From Undaria pinnatifida (taxonomy: Eukaryota > Sar > Phaeophyceae > Laminariales > Alariaceae), in assembly GCA_012845835.1 (NCBI GenBank), contig JABAKD010000029.1, positions 10,232,338 to 10,296,337 of the forward strand: a DNA stretch of 64,000 nucleotides, in the 5' to 3' direction. A program made the translations under genes and the position numbers. Below the pieces are notes generated by a model. That model was given only the letters and a program-made list of their open reading frames with translations. It was not told the origin of the DNA and ran no database searches. Positions 1-13,900 of the stretch are shown in pieces (positions within the stretch are counted from its first letter, which is position 1; the number at the start of each line of letters is the position of its first letter).

Positions 1-49
1 AAAAAGCACGCACGCCAACACGCTCCCTCGTGCCCACGAGCTTCCTCCC

Positions 50-135
50 ACATACACACGCACACACAAGCACACACAAGCACATTGCACACGCACACGC
101 ATACGCACAAGCACAAGCACAAGCACACACACCGC
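50..135. repeat. CA-rich simple repeat
   Basis: Degenerate CA and CACAAG units directly downstream of the gene A stop codon. The reading frames across it (HTHTHK-type) are low-complexity artefacts. Confidence 0.85.
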
Positions 136-147
136 ACACAAGGAATC

Positions 148-375
148 CTAGCGCACCACTTGCAGCTGCTCGGCGACAATGTGCCGCTCACTCTTCTCGG
201 CGCAAAGTTCCCCAGCCCTGGCGAAGTCTCCCGCTCGCCACGCCCTCGCCAGCAGCACATCCCTCCGCACCTGTTCACGCAACGTTTGACGACACGCAAA
301 AGTGGCCTTGTCGGAGAGGCGGGAGGCGCGGCGCCAAGCACCAAGCGCCGAGTGGAAGACATGAGAAACAGGGGA
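148..375 (-). CDS. Gene A, terminal exon
   Basis: Seventy-five codons and a TAG stop follow the acceptor tttttggacgaaaccag. The sequence is helical and Arg/Ala-rich, for example LREQVRRDVLLARAWRAGD and FARAGELCAEKSERHIVAEQ, ending in LQVVR. No poly(A) signal is obvious in the 147 bases left before the window edge; that stretch is a CA-rich simple repeat. Confidence 0.5.
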   Translation of the reverse strand, partial: SPVSHVFHSALGAWRRASRLSDKATFACRQTLREQVRRDVLLARAWRAGDFARAGELCAEKSERHIVAEQLQVVR

Positions 376-3300
376 CTGGTTTCGTCCAAAAAACCCAGGA
401 AGAGGGAAAGGTGGGCGGGAGTTGGGAGACGGACGGGTAGCTTGATATTTTCTCTGACTGCTGCTGCTGCTGCTGCTGCTGACGATGACCATGATGACGA
501 TGATGCTCGTGGAGGTGGTGGTACTGGCGCTGCTGGCGCTGCTGCAATGCGAATCGCGCGGGAGTAGAGAAAGGACGCACCCAGCACGCTGTACAAAAAC
601 GGCGAGCGAGTAGGGACCGCCGCGCGGCGGCTTGCGCTCGTGCGTTGCACAACCACCTCATCGCTCTGGGTGGGGCGGGGTGCGAAGGGAGACAGTACTG
701 CTGAGTCCTATGCACTGACGCGCTGCTATTTAGCTGCCCGTTCCAAACAGTGCAGAAGAAGGAAGCAGCGCCAACAGTCGCCAGCAATCCGCCCGCGCGC
801 GAACTTCAAGCGCGAAGCAGTAGCACGACAGCCGCAGTAGTGCGAAAAAGCCGACAAGACGCCAATGAAACGACGGTTTCTGCCGAAGCGGAACCACTAC
901 CGAGTGCTAACTCGTCCCGCAACAGGCTTCACCATCCAACGGTGCTCTGTCTCGAAAGGGATGCGTGGTCAATGTTCAAAAAAAAAATAAAAGCAACAAA
1001 AAATAAGTTACCCCCCCCCCCTCCAGCGCCCCCCCGGTCCGTCGTTCCTCACCGCTTCGTCCATAAGAGGCAGCACAAGGTCCTCCAGATCTCTATCTTT
1101 GTCCTCCGACTCCGACAAGGCGCGTCTTCTGGGAGGCCTGACCCCGCTAGCACGAAGGGTGCCCCGCTTTTCCTCGACGGACATTCGTGCTAGCGCTCCC
1201 CTCGACCTGTTTTGCGCCACACAGACAAGAAAAAAAAAAAGAAAAAAAGGTACAGACGGCGTCAGGAACGCGCGCAGCAGGGCACATTACATAAAAATAT
1301 TTCAACTACGTCTGCAGTGACTTAGAATCACTTGCGTAGTCGATACTCACCTTTGCAATTTGCGTCATATACTTCGGCCGCAGGTTTTGTGCACATGCAT
1401 TTCCTCTACTCAAGACATGGTTCGCACTAAGTCGGTCACTCCTCCACATAGGTGCTGTCAGAAAAACAGGACAGATTTTGCAAAAATAATAAATGTCTGA
1501 ACACGCCGGCTGGGAGTTCGAAAACTTTCGCGTCTATACTCGTCTTTGCAAGCTGCGCGATATACCTAATTTTGTTGCTACGGTGGAGCAGTTAAATTAA
1601 CACACGAAATGGACGAAAATGTGCGCAAGTAAGTGTGGCGAGCGTACGCTTTACTTTTTCTTACGAAATGATCCCGACCACCACTCACTACTATTATTGT
1701 TGTTGAGGGCAGCACACAGCACACGTCATAAAATCATTAGAGCAATAACGAGACCCAAAAGCACCGCAAACCCATCACTAAGCACTACAACATCAATACA
1801 CAGCTGTAGTAAATCTATCCATCTATTACAATTTGCGATAATACGGCTAGCTATTAGGTTGTTCACTTTTTCATCCCTGGTTGTCGTTCTCACATGAACT
1901 CGCATAATCAAGTCCGTGGTCACAGAACAGGCTCTAGTCACTCTGGAGCTGAGGAATGCCCCAGAGAAAAGAACACAGAACAAACAAAAAGTGGTACACG
2001 CATATATCACAGTTGCCGCAATTCATGTCTCCGCCAGAAACATATAATCGTGAAATCGGGAGTCAGAATGCGATGTTCCAGGTCCATCAGAATACGATGT
2101 TCCAGGTCCATGCTGGTGTACACGTCTCACTACTCGCATCTCCGCAAGGGGCGATTAGTCGGTGAGCCCGCAACTGTAGATAGGCAACTTGCGTGCGATG
2201 GTTGACGCTTTGCAGACTTTTGAAGACCACCAGACCGAGTCAAATATAAGCAATTTTTCCGAACCATACGCCAATGTGAACGTGGCTTATATTTGGGCCC
2301 ATACTGTGTAACCTATTAACTCGTTTGGGCTGGGCGGTTTAGTCAGTTGCACGATGGGTAATTTTTTTCTTTCCTTAGCTTTCCACATGCTGTTTTTTTC
2401 ATCCGTTTGGGCTGGCCGGTGTCACTTGCCCAGTTAGTTGCCCGGCGGCTATATTGTGTTTTCCTTAGTTTTCCATATTTTTTTGGCCGTCTACGCCATT
2501 TTTCAGCGTGCGGCACCCATGGGAGTTGAAGCCAACCGCATCACGAACGGGAAAGCTTGCATGCTATTCATATTCATCCCGGAGGGCCCGCCGTAGGTGC
2601 TTCCGAAAATTACCAGAGCTGTGAGTCGGCACGACTTAACGCCCTTATAACTGGAAACCCGTTTTGGAGAGGAAATTACTTGGATTTAGTACAGGGAGGA
2701 GTTTCGGGCCTCTGAAGGGGCCAAGTCATCAACGAGCTATTTATTCGGACTAACAGCCAGTCATGAGACGGACGTGCCCAATCCTATCCGACTTACCGGG
2801 TATTGGGTTTCCCTAATTGTAGGAAGACTTTTTTAATGTGGATACAGCTTTGTATCGTGATTTGCTGCGGACGGCGGATACACTCACATGCCCTGTAACA
2901 CTGCATTGTGCGGCGGGAGATCAAACACGTACACACGCATTCAATAACGAAACTTTTCATCTCTCTCGACGGTGCCGACGGCATCTGTTCGACGACAGGG
3001 CTTACTGCGAACGTAGAGGTACCGATTTGTTTTTGGTCCGGTTCAACTGGATGGCTGTAGGGGAATCGCAACGCCCTTTGACTGGCAACGCCAGGTGGAA
3101 CTGCCCAGAACGACGCTTGGTGGTTCGTCTGCTGTGCGTTGGTGTTTCGCTTGAATTTGCTCACCGCTGTTTTTTGTCAACAATGCATTTGAACTGCTGT
3201 GGCGATTGATGGGTGAGCAAGGAATTTGGGGCAGTGCGTAGAGCAGGCGTGAGTCTCATGAACCGTCCGAAAGTCAACGTTGTATTGCAGCTGTGGGTTC

Positions 3301-4957
3301 GTCAAGCAGCGTCCTCGCTTGGCACAATACTTCGAATGTGTTTCATTTCCCGCGAAACTGGTTTGCCTTTCGTATGATATTGTACGGACAGGTAGGTTTA
3401 CGACTTGCCGTCGTCATCAACGAGCTCGAAACGCGCGCAAGGTTGGGAGAAATCAATACCATACAAATGTCATTGCAGAGCGATACAAGACCTTTTTTGC
3501 CGGGGGTGATGTATTTGAGGTATGCACCGCTAGCCTCGTCATGAGTTCGCTTTTTCGCTCGTACCCCCGTCACGTGATTTTGGTGCTAAAACCATTATTG
3601 TCGAGGTCCTCTAGTCCGAGGTCGAGAACTGCCTGGGACTTTCTTCGTACTGCGGGTGTTTCCTACTTTTTCTTGTGCAAAAACTGAGGCACTTTTTCGT
3701 CGAGACTTACGTAAACCTAAGGACTGTAATATATGTTGCGCTTTTCTTGCAATAAATGAAGCCAAATGGTGTAATTTCCGGAAGCACCTACGGCGGGCCC
3801 TCCGAGGGCGCCTCCAGCGGGGGGGTGTACCCGATATTCACGCATGGCCGTAGTGGTATGACCATAGCTATTAGACCCTCGAAGCCCTGCAATGTCGGGA
3901 CGAAGCATGTCAGGTTTTCACCGACCAGGCATGCATTGCATGCACCAAGCGCGAAGCGCCGTGAGGCACTTGGCGAGTCGCATGGCCCTCGGCCGAGGGG
4001 GGGGCTTTTTCCGCTCGCTTCGCTCGCCTGACAATAGTTGCCAAGTCGGCTGGCCTCGCCAGCCGACATACTGACCGAAGTCAGCTAGTCGGCTTCGTCG
4101 ACTAGCGACTAGTTTTTAGTTGTGAAATGCTACCGAGTAAAGACGAGGCGCGGCCGGGGGACAATGAAACAGGCTTCAGCCATCTCCAAACGGATTCCCT
4201 AATCATGTTCGCGGTCAAAAATAGGAACTCACGTTCCCGAACAATAGAGGGGCTGTTCCAGCCACGGTGTACATCGCAACTACGGCAATGCTGGGTACTA
4301 GCCAAGCCGACTCAGTCGTAAGGCCGCGCGGCAATCTCTTGCGTCGACCAAACGGAAACGCAGTCAACCACCCGAGGGGGGTTCCAAGTGCTTTCTGCCA
4401 GCGAACTCCGGATCTCGTGGGCGGAATGACAGAAGAGCCGCGGAGGGGCTTCCGCTTGACTGTTCAGAATCACCTCAAATAAAACCACACCCTTCCATTC
4501 ATCGCAGAGCGAACACCCGTTGTCGACTCGATCGCCGCGGTAAAACAACTGTTGCAGTAAATTTCTCCTCTCCCCCTCTCCTCCCCTTCCCCCCCACCTT
4601 CCCTTCCCCCCCACCTCCCCTTCCCCCCCAATCTCCCCTTCCCCCCCCACCTCCCCTTCCCCATCCACCTCCCCTTCCCCCCTACCTCCCCTTCTCCCCC
4701 ACCTCCTTCCCCCCCACCTCCCCTTTCCTCACTTTATCTTCCACGCCGGGGGCTGCTCAGGGGCCGCAACTCTCTCTCGGTCTATAAACATTTCGATCCC
4801 CTCCAGGTTGTTCAAATCGAGGCGCATTTTGTCCCCGTCCATCATGAACTTAGGCCGTATCTGGCAAGAAAACGTGCAAAAAAATAAAGCCAAAACGCGC
4901 AGACAAAAAAAAAAACGCACGTTTTCGTGCCAAGTGTCACCAGCGGGGGAGGCGAGT

Positions 4958-4996
<39 letters not shown>

Positions 4997-7900
4997 GGGT
5001 GTACGCATTTCATGCACAGCCGTAGCTTTTGTGACCACGGACAGTCACACCCCTGAAGTATCGCGACAGAGCAGTCGGGTGTTGGGTGTGCCGGGGGGAC
5101 CGCACGCTAACAGCTTCCCCTCTGTCAACGAAGCAGCTAGGGCTCAAACCGGCCCACGAGAGGGGGCAAGATGAGGAGCGGCGGAGTGTAACCATCGCAC
5201 CACGCATGGCGGTAGCCCGAACGAGCATAGACCTTGACATCCCTGAAATGCCGGCACGGAGCACGTCGGGTTTCCACCGACCAGGTAGACATGGCGTGCA
5301 CTAAGCGCGAAGCGCCGTGGTGTGTTCGGCGAGTCCCACGAAGGGATAGATAACCTGCAGCCTGCTAAGAAACGCTAGCGAGGCGAACTCCGGCACCTTG
5401 TGCGTACTTTCTCGCATGTGGATACCAGCGTCGAATGGGTCGATGAGTTTTGAGGTGTGGCCACTTCCAGAGGCAGCAATGGGTATGTCGTGGAACTGCC
5501 TCGTGGGTGCCCTACCATGTTCACACTAAGGAATACGATCACCCCGCTTGTGTGGAGTTAAAAGGTCCTCCACCCCGCCCAAAATGATCGAACTCGACCA
5601 CCATCAAAGGCATCGCCGAAGGCAACCTAATGGGGGTGGGGGGGTGGAGGGGGGTTGCCAGCAATATGGTTCTCCTCGAGATCAACCAAGCTGTAAAAGC
5701 TCAGAACCACCAAATCAGCGCGCGGGGAGAAGCCGCGAGTGTTCACCTCTGCCAGTTCCGCCCCTCCACTCCCCTCCCCTTTCCCCACTAGCTAAGGTGC
5801 ATTTTCGTTTTTTTTTCAAGGGACAAATTGCCCTGGTACAAAAGCCTTTACCCTGCCTCACCTATCCCAGCCCAATTCACAAATCGAATTACGGAGATAA
5901 CTATATATTAATCGAACATGTATGAACAAATCGGGATAAGTCGACACGCTTGGAACTCGACGGAATCAGCACAAGCGAAGACACACACAACACACACACC
6001 CGGCTGGTGAGGGGAGCAAAATGTAGCCGAAGAAAAAATGTTTTTTGGTAAATCGGCGGGGAAAAAACGATCGTCTCCATTTTGTAAACTTCCGACTTCG
6101 ATTGACGCGCACGGGATTTTGAACTAGTAAAGACTGAGTTGGATGAAGCGGCCGAACTCAATATTATCACTAACCAGGGGGGTCATCACCCGCCAATGAC
6201 AGGCCTAAAGCGCGAGAACGTGGGCTGGCGAAATTCGATGCAAATTGGGCATACGTAAAAGGCTCAAAGATGGGAATGCTGAGCCTTATGCGCGATAAAA
6301 AAGGAGGCGAGTGCAGGGGGGGAGAGGGGGGAAGACACCTGAGACCATGTCATGGCATGTCGAGAAGGTCGCAGAGGGTAAAATATAGTACGAGTTGAGC
6401 TGGAGAGTAAAAGTGATACTTTAAAAAAGATATATTTCACAAGGATATACATATACACTCCACACCACGCGATCGAAATACACTCGATCCAAGTACACAT
6501 CACGCACAAGCTTTCAAACATGAGGATCGTCTCCGTCTGTAGGTATCACGGCTGAGTGTGTGCCTTTCATATTTTTGCTGTTGAAAAAAAAGTCGCACAC
6601 GGCTTTTGCACGTCGCACGCGGCTTCTAAACACGAGTTACGACGAAAACCTCCATCTCGAAGCTGAGACATCTTATGAATACGAAAAAAATACAGATCGT
6701 TTCACGGATCATGAAACGACCCGCCTCACGGGTCGGATCAGGAAGTTTCCAAAAGCCTCACGAGTCGAGCTGGGCCGGATCGGGACGCGTTCAAAATCTC
6801 TCACGGGTCGGATGGAATCGGATCCCATCAGGGTGTTTTCCAATTCAGGTGATCGAAACCTCACGGGCCGGGTCGGGACGGGTCGGGCGGGGTCGGGTCG
6901 GGTCAGGATGTTCTCCAGTCTAGGTATCCGAAACCTCACGGATCGAGTCGGGTCGTGTCGGGAAGTGTTCATCATCTCTCACGATTCGGGTCTGATCGGA
7001 TCCAGTCAGCATGTTTTCCAATCGAGGTGTTCGAAACCTCACGGATCGGGTCGGGTGGGGTCAGGATGTTCTCCCATCTAGGTCTTCGAAACACCACGGG
7101 TCGAGTCGGGTCGGGTCGGGTCGGGTCCGGTCGGGTCGGGTCTTGTCGGGATGTTTTCCAATATCACGGGTCGAGTCGAGCTGGGTCGGGTTCACCCCGA
7201 GACGACACGATCCGCAAACAGTGAACCGACCCGCGAAAATGCTAAAAAAAAAAAGCAGGCCCTCACCCTTGAGCTCTCCCAGATATCTTCGTTGACGAAC
7301 ACCTGCCGCCCGAGCGCGAGCGCAACCCCAACGGCCTCGTCGGTAGTGACCTCGATGATGGTTCTTTGTCCCCCCAGCGAGTCCTACCGCCGCGACGTCA
7401 GATCCAGACCGCACACGCGCACGAAACGTGGGGAGGGGGGCGGGGGGAGGGAGGGGGGTGTACTCAGTTTATGCATGGCCGTAGTGGTTTGACCATAGAC
7501 CCTCGCATCCCTACAATGCCGGGACGAAGCACGTCGGGTTTCCACCAACCAGGCAGACATTGCCTGCACCAAGCGCCAAGTGCCGTAAGGTGATCGGGGA
7601 GTCGCATGAAGGGTGAACTGCATCCTTTCAAGAACCTTTCGTAAGACGGACTTCGGCATCTTGTGCCTACCTTCTTGCTTAGGGATGGTAGCGCCAATGA
7701 GATACTTTGTTAGTATTTCCTGGTGTGGCCACTCCAGAGACAGCAATGGGTATTACTATGTGACTGCCTCGTGGGTGCCTTACCGTTTTCACACTACGCG
7801 ATGCGATCATTCCCCTTGTGCGGAGTTAGGGTTCTCCACCCCGCACAATATGATATAAATCGACAACCATCATGGTGACCGCCAAAAACAAAAACGGTAC

Positions 7901-10900
7901 GTACCCTGGTCGTCTGGCTCGCGCAGTGACTGGCATGCTTTACAGCATCGTTGCCAACCAACGCCAACCCCAGTATACATACAATGTTTTACAGCGTCGG
8001 TGCCAACCGAGGCCAACCATTATATTACTATATAAATTCGTCGAGGGTGGCCGATACGAGCAGCCCAAGCGGGCTCGCTTTCACGGGGATTTTTGGCCCT
8101 ACTAGCTTCTTTGCTTTAAAATTTTTGGCCCCGCTAGTCTCTTGCTTTGACTAGTTTCTTTTTTTTTTTACAGACTCCTTCGCTTCATACAGCAGGCGAC
8201 CGCAGGCGACGGACGAATAGCCCGCAGTGTTGACCGCACGACATAAAACGTACGAGCATCGTCAGCAATAATTGTTGTCAACAATGTCGTCAGCTGACAC
8301 CGCTGGGCACCTCTCATAACACGCAGCTTGCCACAAACCACAAGGGAGAAAGCTAGCTGTACGTAGCTTTGGGCCGCTTGCCTGCTGCCGCTGCTGTTGC
8401 TACTACTACGGCCGCCCTTCTGCTAAACGCCTCTCTGTAGCTGACCGCTGCTTGGCTGTAACTGACCACTGCGTGGCTGTCTGTGGCGGGCGGTGTACGG
8501 GTGCGTTTACTTTGTGTTCCGTGTTTACTGAGGTGCCCGTCGTGGGCAGATGCATACCGCGAAGCAACCTCGACCTTTGAGCATCGCCAGACAACATCGC
8601 AGGAAGAAAAAATCATGGGGGGGGACGGCAACCGTCCTGCTCTGGCCATTTCTCCCCTGTCTGCTTGCCTGCTGCTGCTACTATTGCTGCTCTACTACTG
8701 CACGAGAGTGTCTGCACCTCTTGTCTGCTGCTCTCATGTGGTCTCTGTGTGTGGTTTTGATGCTTTCACTGCTCGTCGTTTGTATGTTAATTTACATGGT
8801 GCTTTAATAACGCAGGTACATAACGCCGGTATGAGGAGCCAGCCCAAATGCCGGCACTGACCGGCACTACAAGGGCAACAGGGGTTTCATTGTTACTATT
8901 ACTATCATCGTTGAGGCATCATGTAGTCGTGCCTCACGATTTTACCGGCCTTGTAAAGAGCAGCAGTTCAACAGGCGCTGTAGGCTCGCGCTCAACATAT
9001 TTTTGTATGAATAATGTACACATGATATTTTATGAAAAACATTTTAAGGACGTCAGCCGTGAGTTCGGCGAATTTCGGGTCAATGCTCATCTTTGCAAGC
9101 TGCGTTGTTGGTACTTGTAATATACTATATGGGTGAGTTTTTGATTGTATTTTTTGTCCACCATATGATATTATTCGTAAATGTTTCGCCATCTTTAAAA
9201 TTATGTGTTGCTTCTTTGTCGTCTGCTTTTTGTGCTATCCATCTTACTGCGGATGTTTTTTTCATTTTTTGCTGCTGCATAATAAGCTTCTTGTACGACA
9301 GACCTCATGGCCTGACTTCTAAAGCCGAGCAGCTCAAATTTACTCTTCACCTCTTGGTCGTTTCCGTGTTGTTGACTGCTCCTTGCGCTATACAAGAATG
9401 CATATTTTTCATTCAATCGCCCTCCTGCTGCTCTCTTCATTGCACTCTACGTTGAACCTCCTGTAGCACTATTCAAGACCGCACCCCTCCCTCTGCTGAT
9501 ACTAGGGCTGCCCAAGGGCTGCCACACAAAAAATTAGCTTGGATCAAGAGCTCCACTCGTCCTACTTTTTCGGGAAATACAGAGCGCGGTGGCACTATTT
9601 AACCGGCACCATCGATTGGGGGTCCGCCACTGTATGCAGCATACGCTGGATACTGCTTATTGTTATTGTTAGCGTATGGCTGCTGTGACTGGTCCTTCGT
9701 TCGTTGTGCTACTCCTATTAATACAAGTACAAGTACTTGAAGACCGTACTGCGTTTCATATGTATGTATGCCTTCGCTCCCTTCTCTTGCGTCGCCCTCC
9801 TTGGGTCTCCTGCCATATTTACCGTTCCGCTCTACCAGGTACCTCTTATGTTTTATTCAGCGCTTAGTTAGGTTCTGCGCCCACTTTTTATTATCTGCTT
9901 ACCATTCAGCCTCCTTGTATTACACCTCCGAAGGGAGAACTATATATATATATATTTTAAGGGGGGGGAGGGGAATGGGGGGAGCAACCAGGGGGGTAGA
10001 GGGGGAGGGGGGGGGGGGAGGAGCGAGGGGAGTATCGGTGAGCAATGGATGCATGGCCGTGTGCTCGCCACTGATTGGGAACAAACGCCTCAGGCGCTCA
10101 CCCGGTATCGGATCCACGCAGGGGAGGGAGGGGTGAGCGAACAGGAGGATGATGGCTGACGATGAAAACGTGGCCGTCGTGCGCTGTTTGATCTCGAGAG
10201 GGACAAACGATTCAAGCGAGCGCGCCTTCGAAACCGACGCACTCAGCTCAGATTCCCAACCCGCGGCCCCCATCACGCGCACGCCAACAAGGTTATCTTG
10301 TCCTGCTGACGCTAATCGGGGTAATTGTCATGCTCATGCTGATGCTGTGAGCTCTTTTCGCTGGGATTGCTGCTCGCGCTTCGGAGAGGATGGGCTATTG
10401 TTGAGCTACAATATAAACTACCACTGCACTTACGTTTTTGAAGCATGCTACTGGGATTAGTGTGCGATTCTATTATTTTCTATTCCAGTGTAGCAAAAGC
10501 GTGGGTACGGTAGGAGGCCCGGCAATATGTCTGTCTCGTGTCTCGTTTTAGGATGACGAGCTACTACTGAGGCGACAGGCAGACCGCGAAACCCGCGTCG
10601 CACCTCAGGACCACACCACCTTCCACCCGAAGCCCGACTCATTAACGGTGAATCGGCTGTGTTTACCGATACTTGAAATACATCGGTCTTCGGTGCAGCC
10701 GATATCCCATATATCGGCGGCGAAGTCGATATATCATATCGGCAGCGAAGCCGATATATCGCCCGTATACTGGGCGCGCACAGCGAATGTTGGGCGATTT
10801 GGCTGCGAAATTGAGTACTGTTGCGGGCAGTACCAACCGATGTGACGCTGCCAAAACATCGGTAAACACATCGTCCCGATCTTTCGATTCCGATTCCGAT

Positions 10901-13900
10901 TCCGATTCCGATTCCGATAGATTCCGATTTTAACCGCTCCGAGTGGTTGGGTGAATCGGCTCCGATTAACACCTCTACTGGTTAACCCTCTGAGCGCTGT
11001 TATAGAACGCCATGTACGGGGGCCATAAAATGGACCAGGAGGGGGGGGGGCTTAAAAATGGACCCAGACATATTTCGTACCATTTGGATCAATAAGGAAT
11101 ACAATTTTACAAGTTCGTTTAGTGTCCCCCTTACCTTTGAACAGGATTAATTGTTACTGTTGTTAGTGTAGCACCTGCTGTGACGGGCTGCATACAGCCG
11201 TAGCGTACTGCTGTAGTCTAGTGGCACAGCAGTGTTTCCTCCTGCAGTGTACAGCTGGAGGCGGGTCTAGAACATTTTGCGGCCGGTGGGATTCCCGAGG
11301 TGTGACTGCTGTCACCAAGGTAACTAGCACAGTAGTACATGCTTTCTTCTAATATCCCTTTCCCTACCCCGTTTCTGAGCACGCAACCAACTAAAATTGA
11401 AACCCCGCTATATCCTCGTGGAGCGTTATTTTCGCGGTCTTGCTTACCCCCTTCGGCCGGCGGCGGAGGTACGCCGACGCCCCCAGCGTTACTCCCGCGG
11501 GTGTGTTCTCTTCTTCTTCCACAAACTTCAAGGCGGCGACCGGGGGGGGGCGGGAAGAGGGGTGGGGGAGGGGACGGGGGTGAACTCATCTCGCGCATAT
11601 CCGTAGTCCGTAGTCGTATCGCCGAAGAACGCCGCATCTCTACAATGCCGGGACGGAACACGTCGGGGGGGGGAAGGTATTGATGCAAAGTTTCGTCAAA
11701 AACATATGCATCCTTAGCCCCTGTAAAACTGCAGACACGATTCTGGAGACAAAAAAATACTTGGAATTAGTGTGGGAGATTGTTGCGGTAGTCAACTGTT
11801 CAAGCAGAGTTGTTTGCACCTGAAACACACAGGGAAGATGTACAAGAAAAGGCGTGGCAGTTCGACCGCGAGCACGCCAGCATAATCGTGTTCGTGTGGA
11901 GAACCCCTCGCCCCTCTGCCCCCGTCAGATGTACACACACGTTTGTGGAGACAAGCAACTTGGAGTTCGCGTAAGGCTAGTATCGGCAATGGCAAAAACG
12001 CTACGTCACGAAACAATCTCAGGGCGTTCCTACGCTCCACCCCCCCCCACCATGCACTCTCTTCTCAGAAAAAAAATCCCACCACGCAATCACTCGTCGC
12101 AAAACCAACGTGCTGTAGTGATATATCCCTCCCCAATCCACCGGACCCCACCCTTTCTGCCCCTCCTACCATTCGCCCCCCTTCTCTCCCCCTCCCCCGC
12201 CAACCCCCCCCCCCTCCTTTCGACACCCCCCCCCCTTCTCCATCTTCCTCCTCACCCCCCCCTTTCCCCGGCTCTACAGTACGCACGCCCTTCAAAAATA
12301 CAAGATGGTTCTTTAACCCCCCCCCTCCCCTCCCCTCTCCTTTCTCCCCCCCCACCTCCCCACCCCCCTCCGAAAATATATTGTCGAACTCGCGGCTGAC
12401 GTCCTTAAATCTTTTTTATACAATACCAGCACCAACCATTATCGCGGAGAAAAACAATATATATATATATATTGAAACAAAAGAATAGGACCCCTCCCAT
12501 TAAGAAACTCACCCACATTGCATATTACAAGTACCAACAACGCAGCTTGCAAAGATGAGTCGAATGGACCCGAAATTCGTCGAACTCACGGCTGACGCCC
12601 TTAAAATATACCTGGTATATAATATATATACATATATATACTCCGTATATAATAGTTGGCCTCGGTTGGCACCGACGGTGTAAAACATTATATGTATAGT
12701 GGGGTTGGTTGGCGACGACGCCGGAGAACATGCCAGTCACTGCGTGAGCTAGACAACCACGGTACCGTTTTTTTTCTTTTTTGGCGGTCACCATGATGGT
12801 TATTGAGTTAGATCTTATTGTGCGGGATGGAGAACCCTAACTCCGCACAAGGGGAATGATCGCATCACGAAGTGTGAACATGGCAAGGCACCCACGAGGC
12901 AGTTACATAGCAATACCAATTGCTGTCTCTGGAGTGGCCACACCAGCAAACAAAGTAACTCATTGGCGCTGTTATCCATAAGCAAGAAATTAGGCACAAG
13001 GTGCTGAAATCCGTCTAACGAGCGATTCTTGGAAGGATGCAGTTCACCCTTCATGCGACTCGCCGAACACCTCACGGCGCTTCGCGCTTGGTGCAACCAA
13101 TGTCTGCCTCGTTGGTGAAAGCGCGACGTGCCCCGTCCCGGCATAGCAGGGATGCGAGGGTCTATGGCCATACGACTACGGCCACGCACAAACTGAGTAC
13201 ACCCCCCCGCACTCCCCCACACATTATCTCCCCCCCCCCCCCCTTTCAATGTGTCACGACCGACCATCTCGTGTTTGCAGCTAGCACAGCGCTGGAACGA
13301 TATTTCTGTAAGCCCTGAAAGCTGCCGGCGCCCCTTACCAGGCTCAGAATATCCACCGGGCACAGTGTCGTCGCCACCTCCGCGAGCAAGCCGTACGCGC
13401 TTCCGTAGGCCGGAGGTTCCTGGCCTTTGGCCGTCGCTCCGAGGTCCATCATACCCTTACCCTTGGACCTTCGAAAAGACAAGGCAAGACAAGACAAGAC
13501 AAAACAAGACAAGACAAGACAAGACAAGACAAGACAAGACAAGACAAGACAAGACAAGACAAGACAAGACAAGAACAGAAAAAACACACAAAAAGTCAGT
13601 AGAGGGCATATCGTGTACGTAGCGCTTTCTAGGAACTCGCGCTCTGATGGATTTTTGTAGCCGTCTTTTTCAACAAGCATAACAATAATACCTGGTTCAT
13701 TTTTAAACACGAACACAAGAGTGGCTCTTGCTAGCAACTCACGGTGCTGGATACTTGCAGCAGCTCCCCCCTCTCTCTGCTATAGATACCCATGCTACGT
13801 TAAATGTGCACCATTTTTTGTTCTGGGATTCCTCGCTCAAGCAGGTAATTGCCTCGCCACGAAAAATTTTTCGGGGTACACCGAATCCGGAGTAAACCGA

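Larger units (their letters stand above)
1207..4732 (-). other. Gene A intron filled with repeats and unassigned open frames
   Basis: Contents in order: two degenerate copies of the TTTGCAAGCTGCGT-core repeat (1305-1375 and 1505-1575), a dispersed repeat (1860-2165), an internal 80-base duplication (2321-2485), a dispersed repeat with the TTACTTGG core (2630-2720), plus-strand open frames at 2838-3209 and 3293-3544, a retroposon 3' end (3815-3970), short hairpins (3980-4112) and a C/T-rich minisatellite (4563-4728). Confidence 0.45.
7384..13338 (-). other. Gene A intron, about 6 kb, repeats only
   Basis: Holds two opposite-facing retroposon copies, CTG-rich DNA (8385-8700), a core repeat (9045-9135), a G-rich tract (9961-10025), CCGATT repeats (10675-10925), a retroposon end (11530-11690), a 350-base C-rich tract (12015-12370) and another core repeat (12375-12620). 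I see no further exon that fits gene A. Confidence 0.4.

Noticed and set aside
275-787. 170-codon frame with a poly-Gln tract
   Set aside because: It crosses a (CTG)8 microsatellite and the acceptor of the terminal gene A exon in another frame, and fits as intron.
9920-10460. Open frames around 10149-10460 (plus) and 9920-10282 (minus) as exons
   Set aside because: No consensus donor or acceptor in phase with a neighbour; part overlaps a G-rich tract.
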